From UBA1422 sp963676385 (lineage in GTDB: Bacteria > Bacillota > Clostridia > Peptostreptococcales > Anaerovoracaceae): a DNA stretch of 64,000 bases. Below, in pieces: positions 1 to 8,322 of the stretch. Made by a program: the position numbers and the translations under genes. Location: NCBI GenBank assembly GCA_963676385.2, contig CAXXMM010000014.1:434001-498000 (forward strand), given 5' to 3'. The notes below the pieces were generated by a model. The model saw nothing but the letters and a program-made list of their open reading frames with translations, was not told the DNA's origin and made no database searches. Position 1 is the stretch's first letter; each line of letters opens with the position of its first letter.

Positions 1-1
1 A

Positions 2-67
2 GGCATAAGATTGACCGAAAAAGGCATTGACCATTCCAACGATATCATGGCCGAATTCGTATCATAA
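2..67 (+). CDS. C-terminal fragment of a probable HemW-type radical SAM protein (partial)
   Basis: An open frame enters from the left edge and stops at TAA 65-67, leaving 21 residues. They read LTEKGIDHSNDIMAEF, which resembles the C-terminal tail of HemW/HemN-like heme chaperones (LTxxGxxxSNxxxAEF). In Firmicutes hemW commonly lies just before hrcA, which fits the position. The visible part has no catalytic motif, so the assignment rests on the tail and on gene order. A winged-helix regulator tail, which can also contain LTEKG, is the main alternative. Confidence 0.45.
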   Translation, partial: GIRLTEKGIDHSNDIMAEFVS

Positions 68-85
68 AAATAAGGAGGTTTCCGG

Positions 86-1576
86 ATGAGAAAGATTATC
101 ATGGCATTAGATCAAGGGACAACAAGTTCTAGGTGCATTCTTTACAACAAAAAAGGGGAAGTAATCAGTCAAGCGCAAAAGGAATTTGTCCAGATATATC
201 CCCACCCGGGTTGGGTGGAGCATGATGCCATGGAAATATGGTCCACACAACTGGGAGTAGCCCAAGAGGCTCTTGCCAAGGTAAATCTGACAACCGATAA
301 CATTGAAGCCATTGGTATAACCAACCAAAGAGAGACAACCGTGGTGTGGGATAAAACAAATGGAGAACCGGTATATAACGCCATTGTATGGCAGTGCCGA
401 CGAACTGCAGATTACTGTAATCAACTTATCTCCCATGGGATGGAAGAAATCATCAAAAAGAAAACCGGTCTTCGGATCGATGCCTATTTCTCCGGGACCA
501 AATTAAAATGGATTCTAGACCATATCCCCAATGGAAGAACCCGGGCATCAAATGGGGAATTGATTTTTGGCACAATTGAAACTTGGTTAATTTGGAAATT
601 GACGGATGGGAAGGTTCACATCACTGATTATTCCAATGCCAGTCGTACCATGATGTTTAACATTAACACACTAACTTGGGATCAAGAGCTTCTGGAAATA
701 TTGGATATCCCGGCTAAAATGCTACCCACTCCAGTTCCCAGTAGTCAAATCTATGGGTTGACTTCCTCCAAAATTATGGGGGCCGAAATACCCATTTCCG
801 GCGCTGCCGGTGATCAGCAAGCTGCTTTGTTTGGGCAAACTTGTTTTAACGCTTCAGAAGGAAAAATGACGTACGGAACGGGCGGATTCATGTTGCTTAA
901 CACTGGCACGCATCCAGTTATTTCAAATCATGGCCTGCTTACTACCATTGCCTGGGGTATAGATGGGACGGTAAACTATGCACTGGAAGGATCTGTATTT
1001 GTTGCCGGAGCCGCAGTGCAATGGCTTCGGGATGAACTGAAGTTATTTAATACCGCCGCTGAATCTGAAGAAATGGCCAATTCAGTACCAAATTCCAATG
1101 GCATCTATGTCGTTCCGGCATTTGTGGGAATGGGGGCCCCTCATTGGGATTCCTATGCCAGAGGATCTATTTTTGGGTTAACAAGAGGCGCAAACAAAAA
1201 CCATTTAGTTCGAGCTACCCTTGAGGCCATTGCATATCAAACCCGGGATTTAGTTGATGCAATGATTGCCGATACCCATGAGGACATGTCTTTTTTAAAG
1301 GTTGACGGTGGGGCATGCGCTAACAATTTTCTAATGCAATTTCAAGCTGACATGTTGGATATTACGGTAATTCGTCCCAAAGTCATCGAAACTACTTCTT
1401 TGGGTGCTGCATACCTTGCCGGGCTCGCAACGGGATACTGGCAGGGAAAGGAAGATGTTATTTCCAATAATAAAGTGGATCGTCGTTTCACTTCAAATAT
1501 GAACGCCGCGGACCGAGACAATAAACTGCACATGTGGCGCAAGGCAGTTGAACGAAGTAAAGATTGGGAAGAGTAG
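86..1576 (+). CDS. glpK: Glycerol kinase
   Basis: ATP-dependent phosphorylation of glycerol to sn-glycerol 3-phosphate in the cytosol; 496 aa, normal for the family. FGGY-kinase marks are clear: phosphate loop DQGTTSSR (residues 9-16), ITNQRETT (78-85), the catalytic Asp in GAAGDQQAALFG (D243) and YGTGGFML (263-270). The ATG follows a TAAGGAGG ribosome site at 71-78. The histidine that HPr phosphorylates in Bacillus and Enterococcus GlpK (in a YHFFGK segment) aligns by eye with Lys229 here, so PTS activation is probably absent. No glpF, glpD or glpP is next to it. The gene lies between the hemW-like tail and hrcA and has its own terminator. Confidence 0.96.
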   Translation: MRKIIMALDQGTTSSRCILYNKKGEVISQAQKEFVQIYPHPGWVEHDAMEIWSTQLGVAQEALAKVNLTTDNIEAIGITNQRETTVVWDKTNGEPVYNAIVWQCRRTADYCNQLISHGMEEIIKKKTGLRIDAYFSGTKLKWILDHIPNGRTRASNGELIFGTIETWLIWKLTDGKVHITDYSNASRTMMFNINTLTWDQELLEILDIPAKMLPTPVPSSQIYGLTSSKIMGAEIPISGAAGDQQAALFGQTCFNASEGKMTYGTGGFMLLNTGTHPVISNHGLLTTIAWGIDGTVNYALEGSVFVAGAAVQWLRDELKLFNTAAESEEMANSVPNSNGIYVVPAFVGMGAPHWDSYARGSIFGLTRGANKNHLVRATLEAIAYQTRDLVDAMIADTHEDMSFLKVDGGACANNFLMQFQADMLDITVIRPKVIETTSLGAAYLAGLATGYWQGKEDVISNNKVDRRFTSNMNAADRDNKLHMWRKAVERSKDWEE

Positions 1577-1610
1577 ACACAAAGGATAATTGATATACGC
1601 TTCACCATTA

Positions 1611-1662
1611 AACCGATGACATCCGGCATATATTTACAAGATGTCATTGGTTCTTTTTTTTT
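1611..1662 (+). terminator. Rho-independent terminator after glpK
   Basis: AACCGATGACATC (1611-1623) pairs with GATGTCATTGGTT (1640-1652) with one G-U wobble, followed by C and nine Ts. It separates glpK from the hrcA heat-shock operon. Confidence 0.9.
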
Positions 1663-1674
1663 GAAAAATAACTG

Positions 1675-1703
1675 TTGACAACCTACTAGGTTCGTGGTAA
1701 ATT
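1675..1703 (+). promoter_or_regulatory. Sigma-A-type promoter of the hrcA operon
   Basis: TTGACA (1675-1680), 17-base spacer, TAAATT (1698-1703). The predicted start site falls just before or at the CIRCE operator, the expected arrangement for HrcA repression. Confidence 0.75.
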
Positions 1704-1712
1704 ATCATTAGA

Positions 1713-1739
1713 TTAGCACTCACTATTGCAGAGTGCTAA
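1713..1739 (+). promoter_or_regulatory. CIRCE operator (HrcA binding site)
   Basis: TTAGCACTC (1713-1721), nine-base spacer, GAGTGCTAA (1731-1739): an exact match to the CIRCE consensus. It lies between the promoter and the hrcA start, so the hrcA-grpE-dnaK-dnaJ operon is predicted to be repressed by its own first product and induced by heat or unfolded protein. Confidence 0.98.
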
Positions 1740-1791
1740 CAGGGAAGGGCCTCGGCAATCTTGCCGATACACTTCTGACAGGAGATAAACG

Positions 1792-2838
1792 ATGAGCTTA
1801 AATGAAAGAAAATTAAAGATTCTACAGGCCATCATTGGAGATTTTGTCAGCACTGCCGAGCCGGTTGGTTCTCGGACATTGTCAAAAAAGTACGATTTAG
1901 GTGTTAGCCCTGCTACCATTCGAAATGAAATGTCGGATTTGGAAGAAATGGGCTTTTTGACTCATCCACACACCTCTGCAGGACGTGTTCCATCAGAAAA
2001 GGCATATCGACTTTACGTGGATGAAATGATGAACAAGTACGAATTGTCTGAAGAAGAAAAAAATCGAATTGCCGCCCAACTTTATGAAAATGTTTCAGAA
2101 TTAGATAAGGCCATTGAACATGCTGCAAAGATATTATCCGAAATCACTAATTTGACTTCTTTTGCCATGACGCCAAAGCAAGACACTGATACCTTAAGGT
2201 TTATAAACTTGTTACCGGTAGATGATACCACCGTTGTGCTAATGATTGTATCCGAAAGCGGACAAGTTTCAAATACTGCCCTTCAGTTAAATGTACCTTA
2301 CACTGAAGAAGCACTTAGCATTTTGGCAAAATCAATGACCTACAACTACAAGGGTAAGACCCTTAGCGAGGCATTAACCATAGACATTATTGCTTCTTTC
2401 GAGAGTGATATTGAAGTAATGAGTAAATTGGCAAGAAACATTATGCCGAATTTTATGAGAACTTTAGAAAAAATGCTTAATGTAAATCTTTATATGGATG
2501 GGCTTTCAAACATTTTTTCTATCCCCGAATTTAATGATTTAGGCAAGGCAAAAATGTTTATGGAAATGCTAAACAAAAAAGAAGATTTTACAAAAACCAT
2601 GATTAATCGGGAAGATGGCATTATCATTACCATAGGAGACGAAAACCCAGATGTGTATATGAAGGATTGTAGTTTGATTACAGCCACTTACCATATCGAC
2701 GGTAAACTTGTAGGAAAGCTTGGAGTTATTGGACCCACTAGGATGAAATACAATCAAATTACATCTGTAATTGAATATTTATCCGATAACCTCAGCAACT
2801 CATTCAAACTGACAGGAGGAAAAAACTCAGATGACTAA
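1792..2838 (+). CDS. hrcA: Heat-inducible transcription repressor HrcA
   Basis: DNA-binding repressor of class I heat-shock genes; 348 aa, full length. The N-terminal winged helix (about residues 1-75) holds the diagnostic EPVGSRTLSKKY and SPATIRNEMSDLEEMGFLTHPHTSAGRVPSEKAYR blocks, the second being given here only to mark residues 40-74; a GAF-like dimerisation core follows. The ATG is preceded by ACAGGAGA. Its own CIRCE operator lies 53 bases upstream, implying autoregulation with GroEL as likely co-factor. The 3' end overlaps grpE by 8 bases, indicating translational coupling. Confidence 0.97.
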   Translation: MSLNERKLKILQAIIGDFVSTAEPVGSRTLSKKYDLGVSPATIRNEMSDLEEMGFLTHPHTSAGRVPSEKAYRLYVDEMMNKYELSEEEKNRIAAQLYENVSELDKAIEHAAKILSEITNLTSFAMTPKQDTDTLRFINLLPVDDTTVVLMIVSESGQVSNTALQLNVPYTEEALSILAKSMTYNYKGKTLSEALTIDIIASFESDIEVMSKLARNIMPNFMRTLEKMLNVNLYMDGLSNIFSIPEFNDLGKAKMFMEMLNKKEDFTKTMINREDGIIITIGDENPDVYMKDCSLITATYHIDGKLVGKLGVIGPTRMKYNQITSVIEYLSDNLSNSFKLTGGKNSDD

Positions 2839-3388
2839 TACAAAAAAAGCCCCTATTGATCCCTCAGAAAACAACAAACAAACACCGACGGAGGAAATCG
2901 AAAACAAAGAGCAAGAAACTTCTTCAAGTAACCAGGAGAAAGAACCTTCTGCAGCGCAAACACCTCCCGAACCGGAAGAAGGTCCAGATGCCAAGTATCT
3001 TCGTTTAATGGCAGATTTTCAAAATTATAAACGAAGATCCGAAAAAGAACGGGGAGAAATTCATGCCTTTGCAAACGAAAAAATTGTAACACAACTGTTG
3101 GAAGTTATGGATAACTTTGAACGGGCTCTACAACAAGAAGCAGGTAGTGATGAGCAATATCGGGCTGGGATGTCCCTGATTTTTGAGCAACTAAAGTCCG
3201 TGCTAATCAAAGCCGGCGTTGAAGAAATCAATGCATTGAATCAGGAGTTTGATCCAAACTACCATCATGCCATCCTCATGGAAACTGATGAAAATATTAA
3301 AAGCGGGCATGTTTCAATGGTGCTTCAAAAAGGGTATACATTAAAAGGTAAAGTCATTCGTCCTTCCATTGTGAAGGTGGCGGAATAA
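2831..3388 (+). CDS. grpE: Nucleotide exchange factor GrpE
   Basis: Promotes ADP release from DnaK; 185 aa. The first 50 residues are acidic, Gln/Glu-rich and low in complexity, the usual disordered GrpE head. A long helix starts at YLRLMADFQNYKRRSEKE, and the C-terminal beta domain ends in GYTLKGKVIRPSIVKV, the family signature. The start overlaps hrcA by 8 bases and has its ribosome site (ACAGGAGG) inside the hrcA 3' end. Forty bases separate it from dnaK. Confidence 0.96.
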   Translation: MTNTKKAPIDPSENNKQTPTEEIENKEQETSSSNQEKEPSAAQTPPEPEEGPDAKYLRLMADFQNYKRRSEKERGEIHAFANEKIVTQLLEVMDNFERALQQEAGSDEQYRAGMSLIFEQLKSVLIKAGVEEINALNQEFDPNYHHAILMETDENIKSGHVSMVLQKGYTLKGKVIRPSIVKVAE

Positions 3389-3428
3389 CAAATATTAGAT
3401 ACTATGAAATAAAAAGGAGAATAACAAA

Positions 3429-5303
3429 ATGGGAAAAGTAATCGGAATAGACTTAGGAACAACTAATTCCTGCGTGGCGGTCCTTGAGGCGGGATCCCCC
3501 GTTGTAATTGCCAACGCAGAGGGAAGCAGAACAACCCCTTCAGTGGTGGGTTTTACCAAAGGCGGAGAACGGCTGGTTGGAGAAACTGCGAAAAGACAGG
3601 CTATCACAAATCCTGAAAGAACAATCTCTTCTATCAAACGACATATGGGCAGTGACCATATGACCGAAATCGATGGAAAAAAATACACCCCACAAGATAT
3701 TTCAGCTATGATCCTTGGGAAGCTGAAAGCAGATGCAGAAGCATATCTAGGAGAAAAGGTAACAGAAGCAGTCATTACAGTACCGGCGTACTTTACTGAC
3801 AGCCAGAAACAAGCCACAAAAGATGCAGGCAAAATTGCCGGTTTAGACGTAAAACGTATTATAAACGAACCGACTGCTGCGGCTTTGGCATATGGCTTGG
3901 ATAAGGACAACGGACACCACAAAATCTTAGTATATGACTTAGGCGGTGGTACCTTTGACGTGTCAATTTTGGAACTGGGCGACGGCGTATTTGAAGTGTT
4001 GGCAACCAATGGCGATAACAGGCTGGGGGGTGACGACTTTGATGAAATCATCATGAACTTCATGGCCGATACCTTTGGAAAAGAAAATGGCATTGATTTG
4101 CGAAAAGATCGAATGGCACTGCAAAGACTTCGTGAAGCTGCAGAAAAAGCAAAGAAAGAACTGTCTTCTGCTCAATCCACCAATATAAATTTGCCGTTTA
4201 TTACAGTAAACGAAGCAGGTCCCTTGCATATGAACATGGATTTGACCAGAGCAAAATTTGATCAATTAACAGCTCATTTGGTTCAAAAAACTGTTGATCC
4301 TATGAAAAAAGCCATGAACGATGCCGGTGTAACCAACAGTGATATTGAAAAGGTGATTCTGGTAGGAGGGTCTACTAGAATTCCCGCAGTACAAGATGCG
4401 GTGAAAAAGATTACAGGGAAAGACCCTTTCAAGGGGATTAACCCAGACGAATGTGTTGCCATTGGAGCAGCCATTCAAGCAGGTGTGCTAACTGGCGAAG
4501 TCCATGATGTATTGTTGTTGGATGTTACACCTTTGTCTCTATCCATTGAAACACTTGGAGGTGTGGCGACAAGATTAATTGAAAGAAATACAACTATACC
4601 GACAAAGAAGAGCCAGATATTCTCAACGGCTGCCGACAATCAAACGGCAGTGGATATCCATGTTCTTCAAGGCGAACGAGATATGGCTTCCGGCAATATC
4701 ACTTTAGGTAGATTCCAACTAACCGGAATTCCTCCAGCGCCACGAGGTGTACCTCAGATTGAAGTAACCTTTGACATTGATGCCAACGGCATTGTAAATG
4801 TTAGCGCAAAGGATATGGGAACTGGAAAAGAACAACGAATTACCATTACATCTTCCACCAAATTAACGGACGATGAAATTAATGCGAAGATTAAGGAAGC
4901 TGCTCAATATGCAGAGGAAGATAAACAAAAGAAAGAAGAAGTAGAAGTTCGCAATCAGGCAGAAACACTAATTTATGAAACAGAGAAAAACCTGAAAGAC
5001 TTAAATGATAAACTAACTGAGGAAGAAAAATCAACCATTAATAATGCTAAAGAAGATTTGTCAAAATCCTTGGAAAATGGGACTGTAAGTGAAATCAAAG
5101 AGAAATTGGAAAAATTAACTGAGCAGTTCCACACAATTTCTGCTAAAATGTACCAGAATGCACAAGGCGCTGACCCTAATATGGGAGGACAGGCTGGACC
5201 TGAAGAAAATCCCAACATGGGTGGTCAAAGTGATCCGACTGATGACAACGTGGTCGATGCAGATTACGAAGTAGTTGACGAAGAAAAAAAGGATGACAAA
5301 TAA
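3429..5303 (+). CDS. dnaK: Hsp70 chaperone DnaK
   Basis: ATP-driven protein-folding chaperone; 624 aa. The N-terminal ATPase begins GIDLGTTNSCVAV (residues 5-17) and contains VPAYFTDSQKQATKDAG, the phosphate-2 motif DLGGGTFDVS, and LVGGSTRIPAVQ. The substrate domain starts near LLLDVTPLSLSIETLGG, and the helical lid ends in an acidic tail (DADYEVVDEEKKDDK). This is the Gram-positive short form, lacking the extra loop of the proteobacterial ATPase lobe. It is third in the CIRCE operon, with AAAAGGAG before the ATG. Confidence 0.98.
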   Translation: MGKVIGIDLGTTNSCVAVLEAGSPVVIANAEGSRTTPSVVGFTKGGERLVGETAKRQAITNPERTISSIKRHMGSDHMTEIDGKKYTPQDISAMILGKLKADAEAYLGEKVTEAVITVPAYFTDSQKQATKDAGKIAGLDVKRIINEPTAAALAYGLDKDNGHHKILVYDLGGGTFDVSILELGDGVFEVLATNGDNRLGGDDFDEIIMNFMADTFGKENGIDLRKDRMALQRLREAAEKAKKELSSAQSTNINLPFITVNEAGPLHMNMDLTRAKFDQLTAHLVQKTVDPMKKAMNDAGVTNSDIEKVILVGGSTRIPAVQDAVKKITGKDPFKGINPDECVAIGAAIQAGVLTGEVHDVLLLDVTPLSLSIETLGGVATRLIERNTTIPTKKSQIFSTAADNQTAVDIHVLQGERDMASGNITLGRFQLTGIPPAPRGVPQIEVTFDIDANGIVNVSAKDMGTGKEQRITITSSTKLTDDEINAKIKEAAQYAEEDKQKKEEVEVRNQAETLIYETEKNLKDLNDKLTEEEKSTINNAKEDLSKSLENGTVSEIKEKLEKLTEQFHTISAKMYQNAQGADPNMGGQAGPEENPNMGGQSDPTDDNVVDADYEVVDEEKKDDK

Positions 5304-5345
5304 GAATTTACCCTCATCAAATAACGCAAAAGGATAAGGACCAAA

Positions 5346-6482
5346 ATGGCAGAGAAACGAGATTATTACGAAGTTCTGGGCATTGCAAAAGGTGCTAGCG
5401 AAGCGGAAATTAAAAAAGCATATCGAAAAAAAGCCATGGAGTTTCACCCGGATAAAAATCCGGGTGATGCTGCTGCGGAAGAAAACTTTAAAGCGGTTAA
5501 TGAAGCTTACAGCATCCTTTCAGACCCGGACAAGAAAAATAAATATGACCGTTTTGGTCATGCAGGAGTAGACCCCAATGCTGGATTTGGTGGACAAGGC
5601 GGGTTCAGTGGCGGCGGCGGCTTTGAAGATATTTTTGATATTTTCGGTGGTATGTTTGGTGGCAAAGGATTTTCTCAACAACGACGAAACGGCCCTATGA
5701 AAGGTCGTGATCTTCAGAAGGGCCTTACCATCACTTTTGAAGAAGCAGCAAAGGGTGTTAAAAAGGAATTTAAAATCAACAAGTATGTGGATTGTACCAC
5801 TTGTCATGGCACTGGGGCTGCCCCAGGCACATCCAAAAAAACTTGTCCTAAATGTAATGGAACCGGCGAAATTCACACGGTACAGCGTACGCCATTTGGG
5901 CAATTCCAAAGTGTTTCTCCTTGTGATCAATGCAACGGTACCGGGCAAATTAATGAAACACCGTGCGGCACCTGTGGTGGCACCGGTAAGATTCGAAAAG
6001 ATGTGACCATTTCGGTGAATATTCCTGCCGGGGTGGATAACGATTCAGTAATCACCATTAGAGGACAGGGTGAGCCTGGCCAAAACGGAGGTCCCGCAGG
6101 GGATTTATACGTTGTTTTAGCTGTAAAGCCCCATCAATTATTTAAACGTTCCGGGCAAGATTTGCACCTTGAGATTCCAATCAGTTTCAATCAAGCTGCT
6201 CTGGGTGACCAAATTACTGTCCCCAGCATGGAAGGAAAGTTGTCGTATAAAGTACCTGCCGGTACTCAACCGGGAACCGTTTTTCGTCTGAAAGGAAAAG
6301 GACTTCAAAACCCAAGAGGATCCTCTAAGGGGGATCTTTATGTAAAAGTAATCCTGGAGGTTCCCACAAAGTTAAATGCAAAACAAAAAAGCGCCATTGA
6401 CGAGATGGGTAAGGTGATTACTGCTGATTCTTATCACAAAAAAAATAAATTTGCGGATACAATCAAGGAGCTATTTAAATAA
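5346..6482 (+). CDS. dnaJ: Co-chaperone DnaJ
   Basis: Stimulates DnaK ATPase and delivers substrates; 378 aa, type I. The J domain carries HPD at residues 34-36. A Gly/Phe-rich linker spans about 75-108. Four CXXCXGXG zinc motifs follow (C150/C153, C167/C170, C193/C196, C207/C210), then the C-terminal substrate domain. It lies 42 bases after dnaK and is the last gene of the heat-shock operon; a strong terminator begins 50 bases downstream. The prmA gene often found after dnaJ in Firmicutes is absent. Confidence 0.98.
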   Translation: MAEKRDYYEVLGIAKGASEAEIKKAYRKKAMEFHPDKNPGDAAAEENFKAVNEAYSILSDPDKKNKYDRFGHAGVDPNAGFGGQGGFSGGGGFEDIFDIFGGMFGGKGFSQQRRNGPMKGRDLQKGLTITFEEAAKGVKKEFKINKYVDCTTCHGTGAAPGTSKKTCPKCNGTGEIHTVQRTPFGQFQSVSPCDQCNGTGQINETPCGTCGGTGKIRKDVTISVNIPAGVDNDSVITIRGQGEPGQNGGPAGDLYVVLAVKPHQLFKRSGQDLHLEIPISFNQAALGDQITVPSMEGKLSYKVPAGTQPGTVFRLKGKGLQNPRGSSKGDLYVKVILEVPTKLNAKQKSAIDEMGKVITADSYHKKNKFADTIKELFK

Positions 6483-6531
6483 GCATGAAACACGATAATA
6501 CCATTGGCAGAAAAGACCTCTTTTCCATTTA

Positions 6532-6558
6532 AAAAAGAGCGGAACTCCCGCTCTTTTT
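6532..6558 (+). terminator. Rho-independent terminator of the heat-shock operon
   Basis: AAAAAGAGCGG (6532-6542), loop AACTC, CCGCTCTTTTT (6548-6558): a perfect 11-bp stem whose 3' arm supplies the T run. Confidence 0.95.
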
Positions 6559-6559
6559 C

Positions 6560-6568
6560 TGTTATAAT
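6560..6568 (+). promoter_or_regulatory. Extended -10 promoter for the Asp23/nusB operon
   Basis: TGTTATAAT (6560-6568) is a TGn extended -10 immediately after the dnaJ terminator. No convincing -35 lies 17 bases upstream because that region is the terminator stem. The predicted start is near 6575, 14 bases before the ATG. Confidence 0.6.
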
Positions 6569-6588
6569 ATAGGATGAGGTAATTTGTA

Positions 6589-6978
6589 ATGGAAATAATT
6601 GAAAACAGCGAACATATTTATGAAGAAGATATTGGATCGATAAAAATACCGGATGATGTCATCTCTGTATGTGCTATTAATGCTGCCACAAGAACAAAAG
6701 GAGTGGCGGGGCTATCCGGTGGACTTTCAGATTCTATTACTGAAAATATCCTTGGCAAAGAACCTTTGTCGAAAGGCACAAAGGTTACTCAAACGAGTAG
6801 TGGAATTACGATAGACTTATTTATAAAAGTCAACTATGGTGTGAAAATTCCATCAGTGGCTTGGGATTTACAGCGAAACGTAAAAAAAGAAATTGAAACC
6901 ATGACAGACAAAGCTGTATTAGCAGTGAATGTCAATGTACAAGGCGTGGAAAGGGAACATACTGATGACAAGATCTGA
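6589..6978 (+). CDS. Asp23/Gls24 family envelope stress response protein (YqhY-like)
   Basis: 129 aa Asp23/Gls24 domain, with the typical core from ISVCAINAATRTKGVAGL to VNVNVQGV near the C-terminus. In Bacillus the homologue YqhY is encoded directly before nusB and has been linked to control of lipid synthesis. The molecular activity of the family is not established. A GATGAGGT ribosome site precedes the ATG. The 3' end overlaps nusB by 14 bases, so the two are co-translated. No signal peptide or transmembrane segment is visible. Confidence 0.88.
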   Translation: MEIIENSEHIYEEDIGSIKIPDDVISVCAINAATRTKGVAGLSGGLSDSITENILGKEPLSKGTKVTQTSSGITIDLFIKVNYGVKIPSVAWDLQRNVKKEIETMTDKAVLAVNVNVQGVEREHTDDKI

Positions 6979-7387
6979 AGCCCGGGAAATATTGATGCAT
7001 ATCCTTTTTCAAATGGATGCCCAAGACGATTGTAGCGAGGAACTCAAAGACTTGTTTCTTGCCGGCAAAGCCATTCCTATGCAACATCAAGCATATATTT
7101 CTGAACTATTCACAATTGTGAAAGATCATCTTCCGGAGCTGGACGAAAAAATCAATCAACATTCCGAAAAGTGGAATACACTTCGAATGCCCAAGCCGGA
7201 TTTGGCTGTTTTGCGGTTGGCCACTGCTGAACTGCTCTATGCTAAGGATATTCCTGCTGCCGTTTCCATTGATGAGGCAGTAGAATTATCAAAAAAATAT
7301 GGCTGTAACTCATCTCATAAATTTGTCAATGGGGTGTTGGGTAAAATCGCCAGAGAAATGGATGCTACCGAAGAAACGGAAATATAA
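6965..7387 (+). CDS. nusB: Transcription antitermination factor NusB
   Basis: RNA-binding antitermination factor for rRNA operons; 140 aa from the ATG at 6965 (MTRSEAREILMHILFQMD). An in-frame ATG at 6929 would add 12 residues unlike any NusB N-terminus, so I chose the internal one. The all-helical NusB fold is shown by LRLATAELLYAKDIPAAVSIDEAVELSKKYG-type sequence toward the C-terminus and by KFVNGVLGKIA. It overlaps the Asp23 gene by 14 bases and the next gene by one base (TAATG). Confidence 0.95.
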   Translation: MTRSEAREILMHILFQMDAQDDCSEELKDLFLAGKAIPMQHQAYISELFTIVKDHLPELDEKINQHSEKWNTLRMPKPDLAVLRLATAELLYAKDIPAAVSIDEAVELSKKYGCNSSHKFVNGVLGKIAREMDATEETEI

Positions 7388-8322
7388 TGAGTCAGAACAA
7401 GGTTGTAATTGGCATAGATACCAGCGCCTACACTACTTCTGTAGCAGCAGTAGACCAAGAGGGTGATGTGATTTTTGATATAAAGCGTATTCTTGATGTC
7501 CCCCACGGGATGCGAGGGCTTCGACAATCAGCCGCCCGGGGACAGCATCATCAGAACCTTAACGAAATTATCAGCACCTTAAGCAATCAGGTTTCACTAA
7601 CTAATGTCTGTGGGGTGGCAGTATCTGACAAACCTCGACCTGTAATCGGTTCTTACATGCCGGTATTTATGGATGGGGTTGAAAAAGGGGCGCAGTTAGC
7701 GAACCAACTTGGGGTTCCTATATATTATTTTTCTCATCAAGAAGGACATATTGAGGCAATCAAACATTTTTCTTCTCAAGCCAAGGCAGAGAAGGTACTG
7801 TGTTTCCATCTCTCCGGCGGAACCAGCGAGTTGTTGCTTGTGGATCAATCAAAGATACAAATCATTGGCGGTTCAAAAGATATCTCTTTTGGACAGGTTA
7901 TTGACAGGGTTGGCGTTCGATTGGGAATGACGTTCCCATCCGGCTCCCAGATGGATCAAATGGCTTTTGAAAAAAAGTCAAACACAAGTTGGTTAAAACC
8001 TATTTTTATTGAAGGATTACGATTTAATTTGTCAGGGATTGAAAGTCAATGCCAAAGAAGGATTGATGAGGGAATTATAGGGGAAGTGTTAGTCCCAGAG
8101 TTGTTTCAGCGTATTGCGAAATGTCTCGCGCAAGTGTGCGATTTAGCATGTATACAAGAACAAATTCAACATATCATCATGGCTGGCGGTGTTTCCGGAA
8201 GCAAAACGGTTCAAGACTACCTTTCTCGATATTTAAAACATGCCCAACCAGTATATGGTGAATATTCATCGGATAATGCAGTAGGGATTGCATTGTTGGG
8301 AGGCAAAATACTATGGCAATGA
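7387..8322 (+). CDS. TsaD/Kae1-like (M22 family) paralogue
   Basis: 311 aa ASKHA-fold protein of the Kae1/TsaD superfamily. It has DTSAYTTSVA at 11-20, the metal-binding pair in HQEGH (H117, H121), HLSGGTSE (141-148) and IDRVGVRLGMTFPSG (172-186), each the counterpart of a TsaD motif. It is shorter and more divergent than TsaD and is locked in the nusB-xseA operon, with no tsaB or tsaE neighbour, so it is probably a paralogue rather than the tRNA t6A enzyme. The H-x3-H pair and phosphate motifs are retained, so activity is possible. Function is unknown. It overlaps xseA by 10 bases. Confidence 0.8.
   Translation: MSQNKVVIGIDTSAYTTSVAAVDQEGDVIFDIKRILDVPHGMRGLRQSAARGQHHQNLNEIISTLSNQVSLTNVCGVAVSDKPRPVIGSYMPVFMDGVEKGAQLANQLGVPIYYFSHQEGHIEAIKHFSSQAKAEKVLCFHLSGGTSELLLVDQSKIQIIGGSKDISFGQVIDRVGVRLGMTFPSGSQMDQMAFEKKSNTSWLKPIFIEGLRFNLSGIESQCQRRIDEGIIGEVLVPELFQRIAKCLAQVCDLACIQEQIQHIIMAGGVSGSKTVQDYLSRYLKHAQPVYGEYSSDNAVGIALLGGKILWQ

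Noticed and set aside
3395..4093. Long minus-strand ORF (232 codons) opposite dnaK
   Set aside because: Lies entirely in antisense to dnaK, is Ser/Pro/Phe-rich as expected from a mirror of a strong coding frame, and has no ribosome site or known motif.
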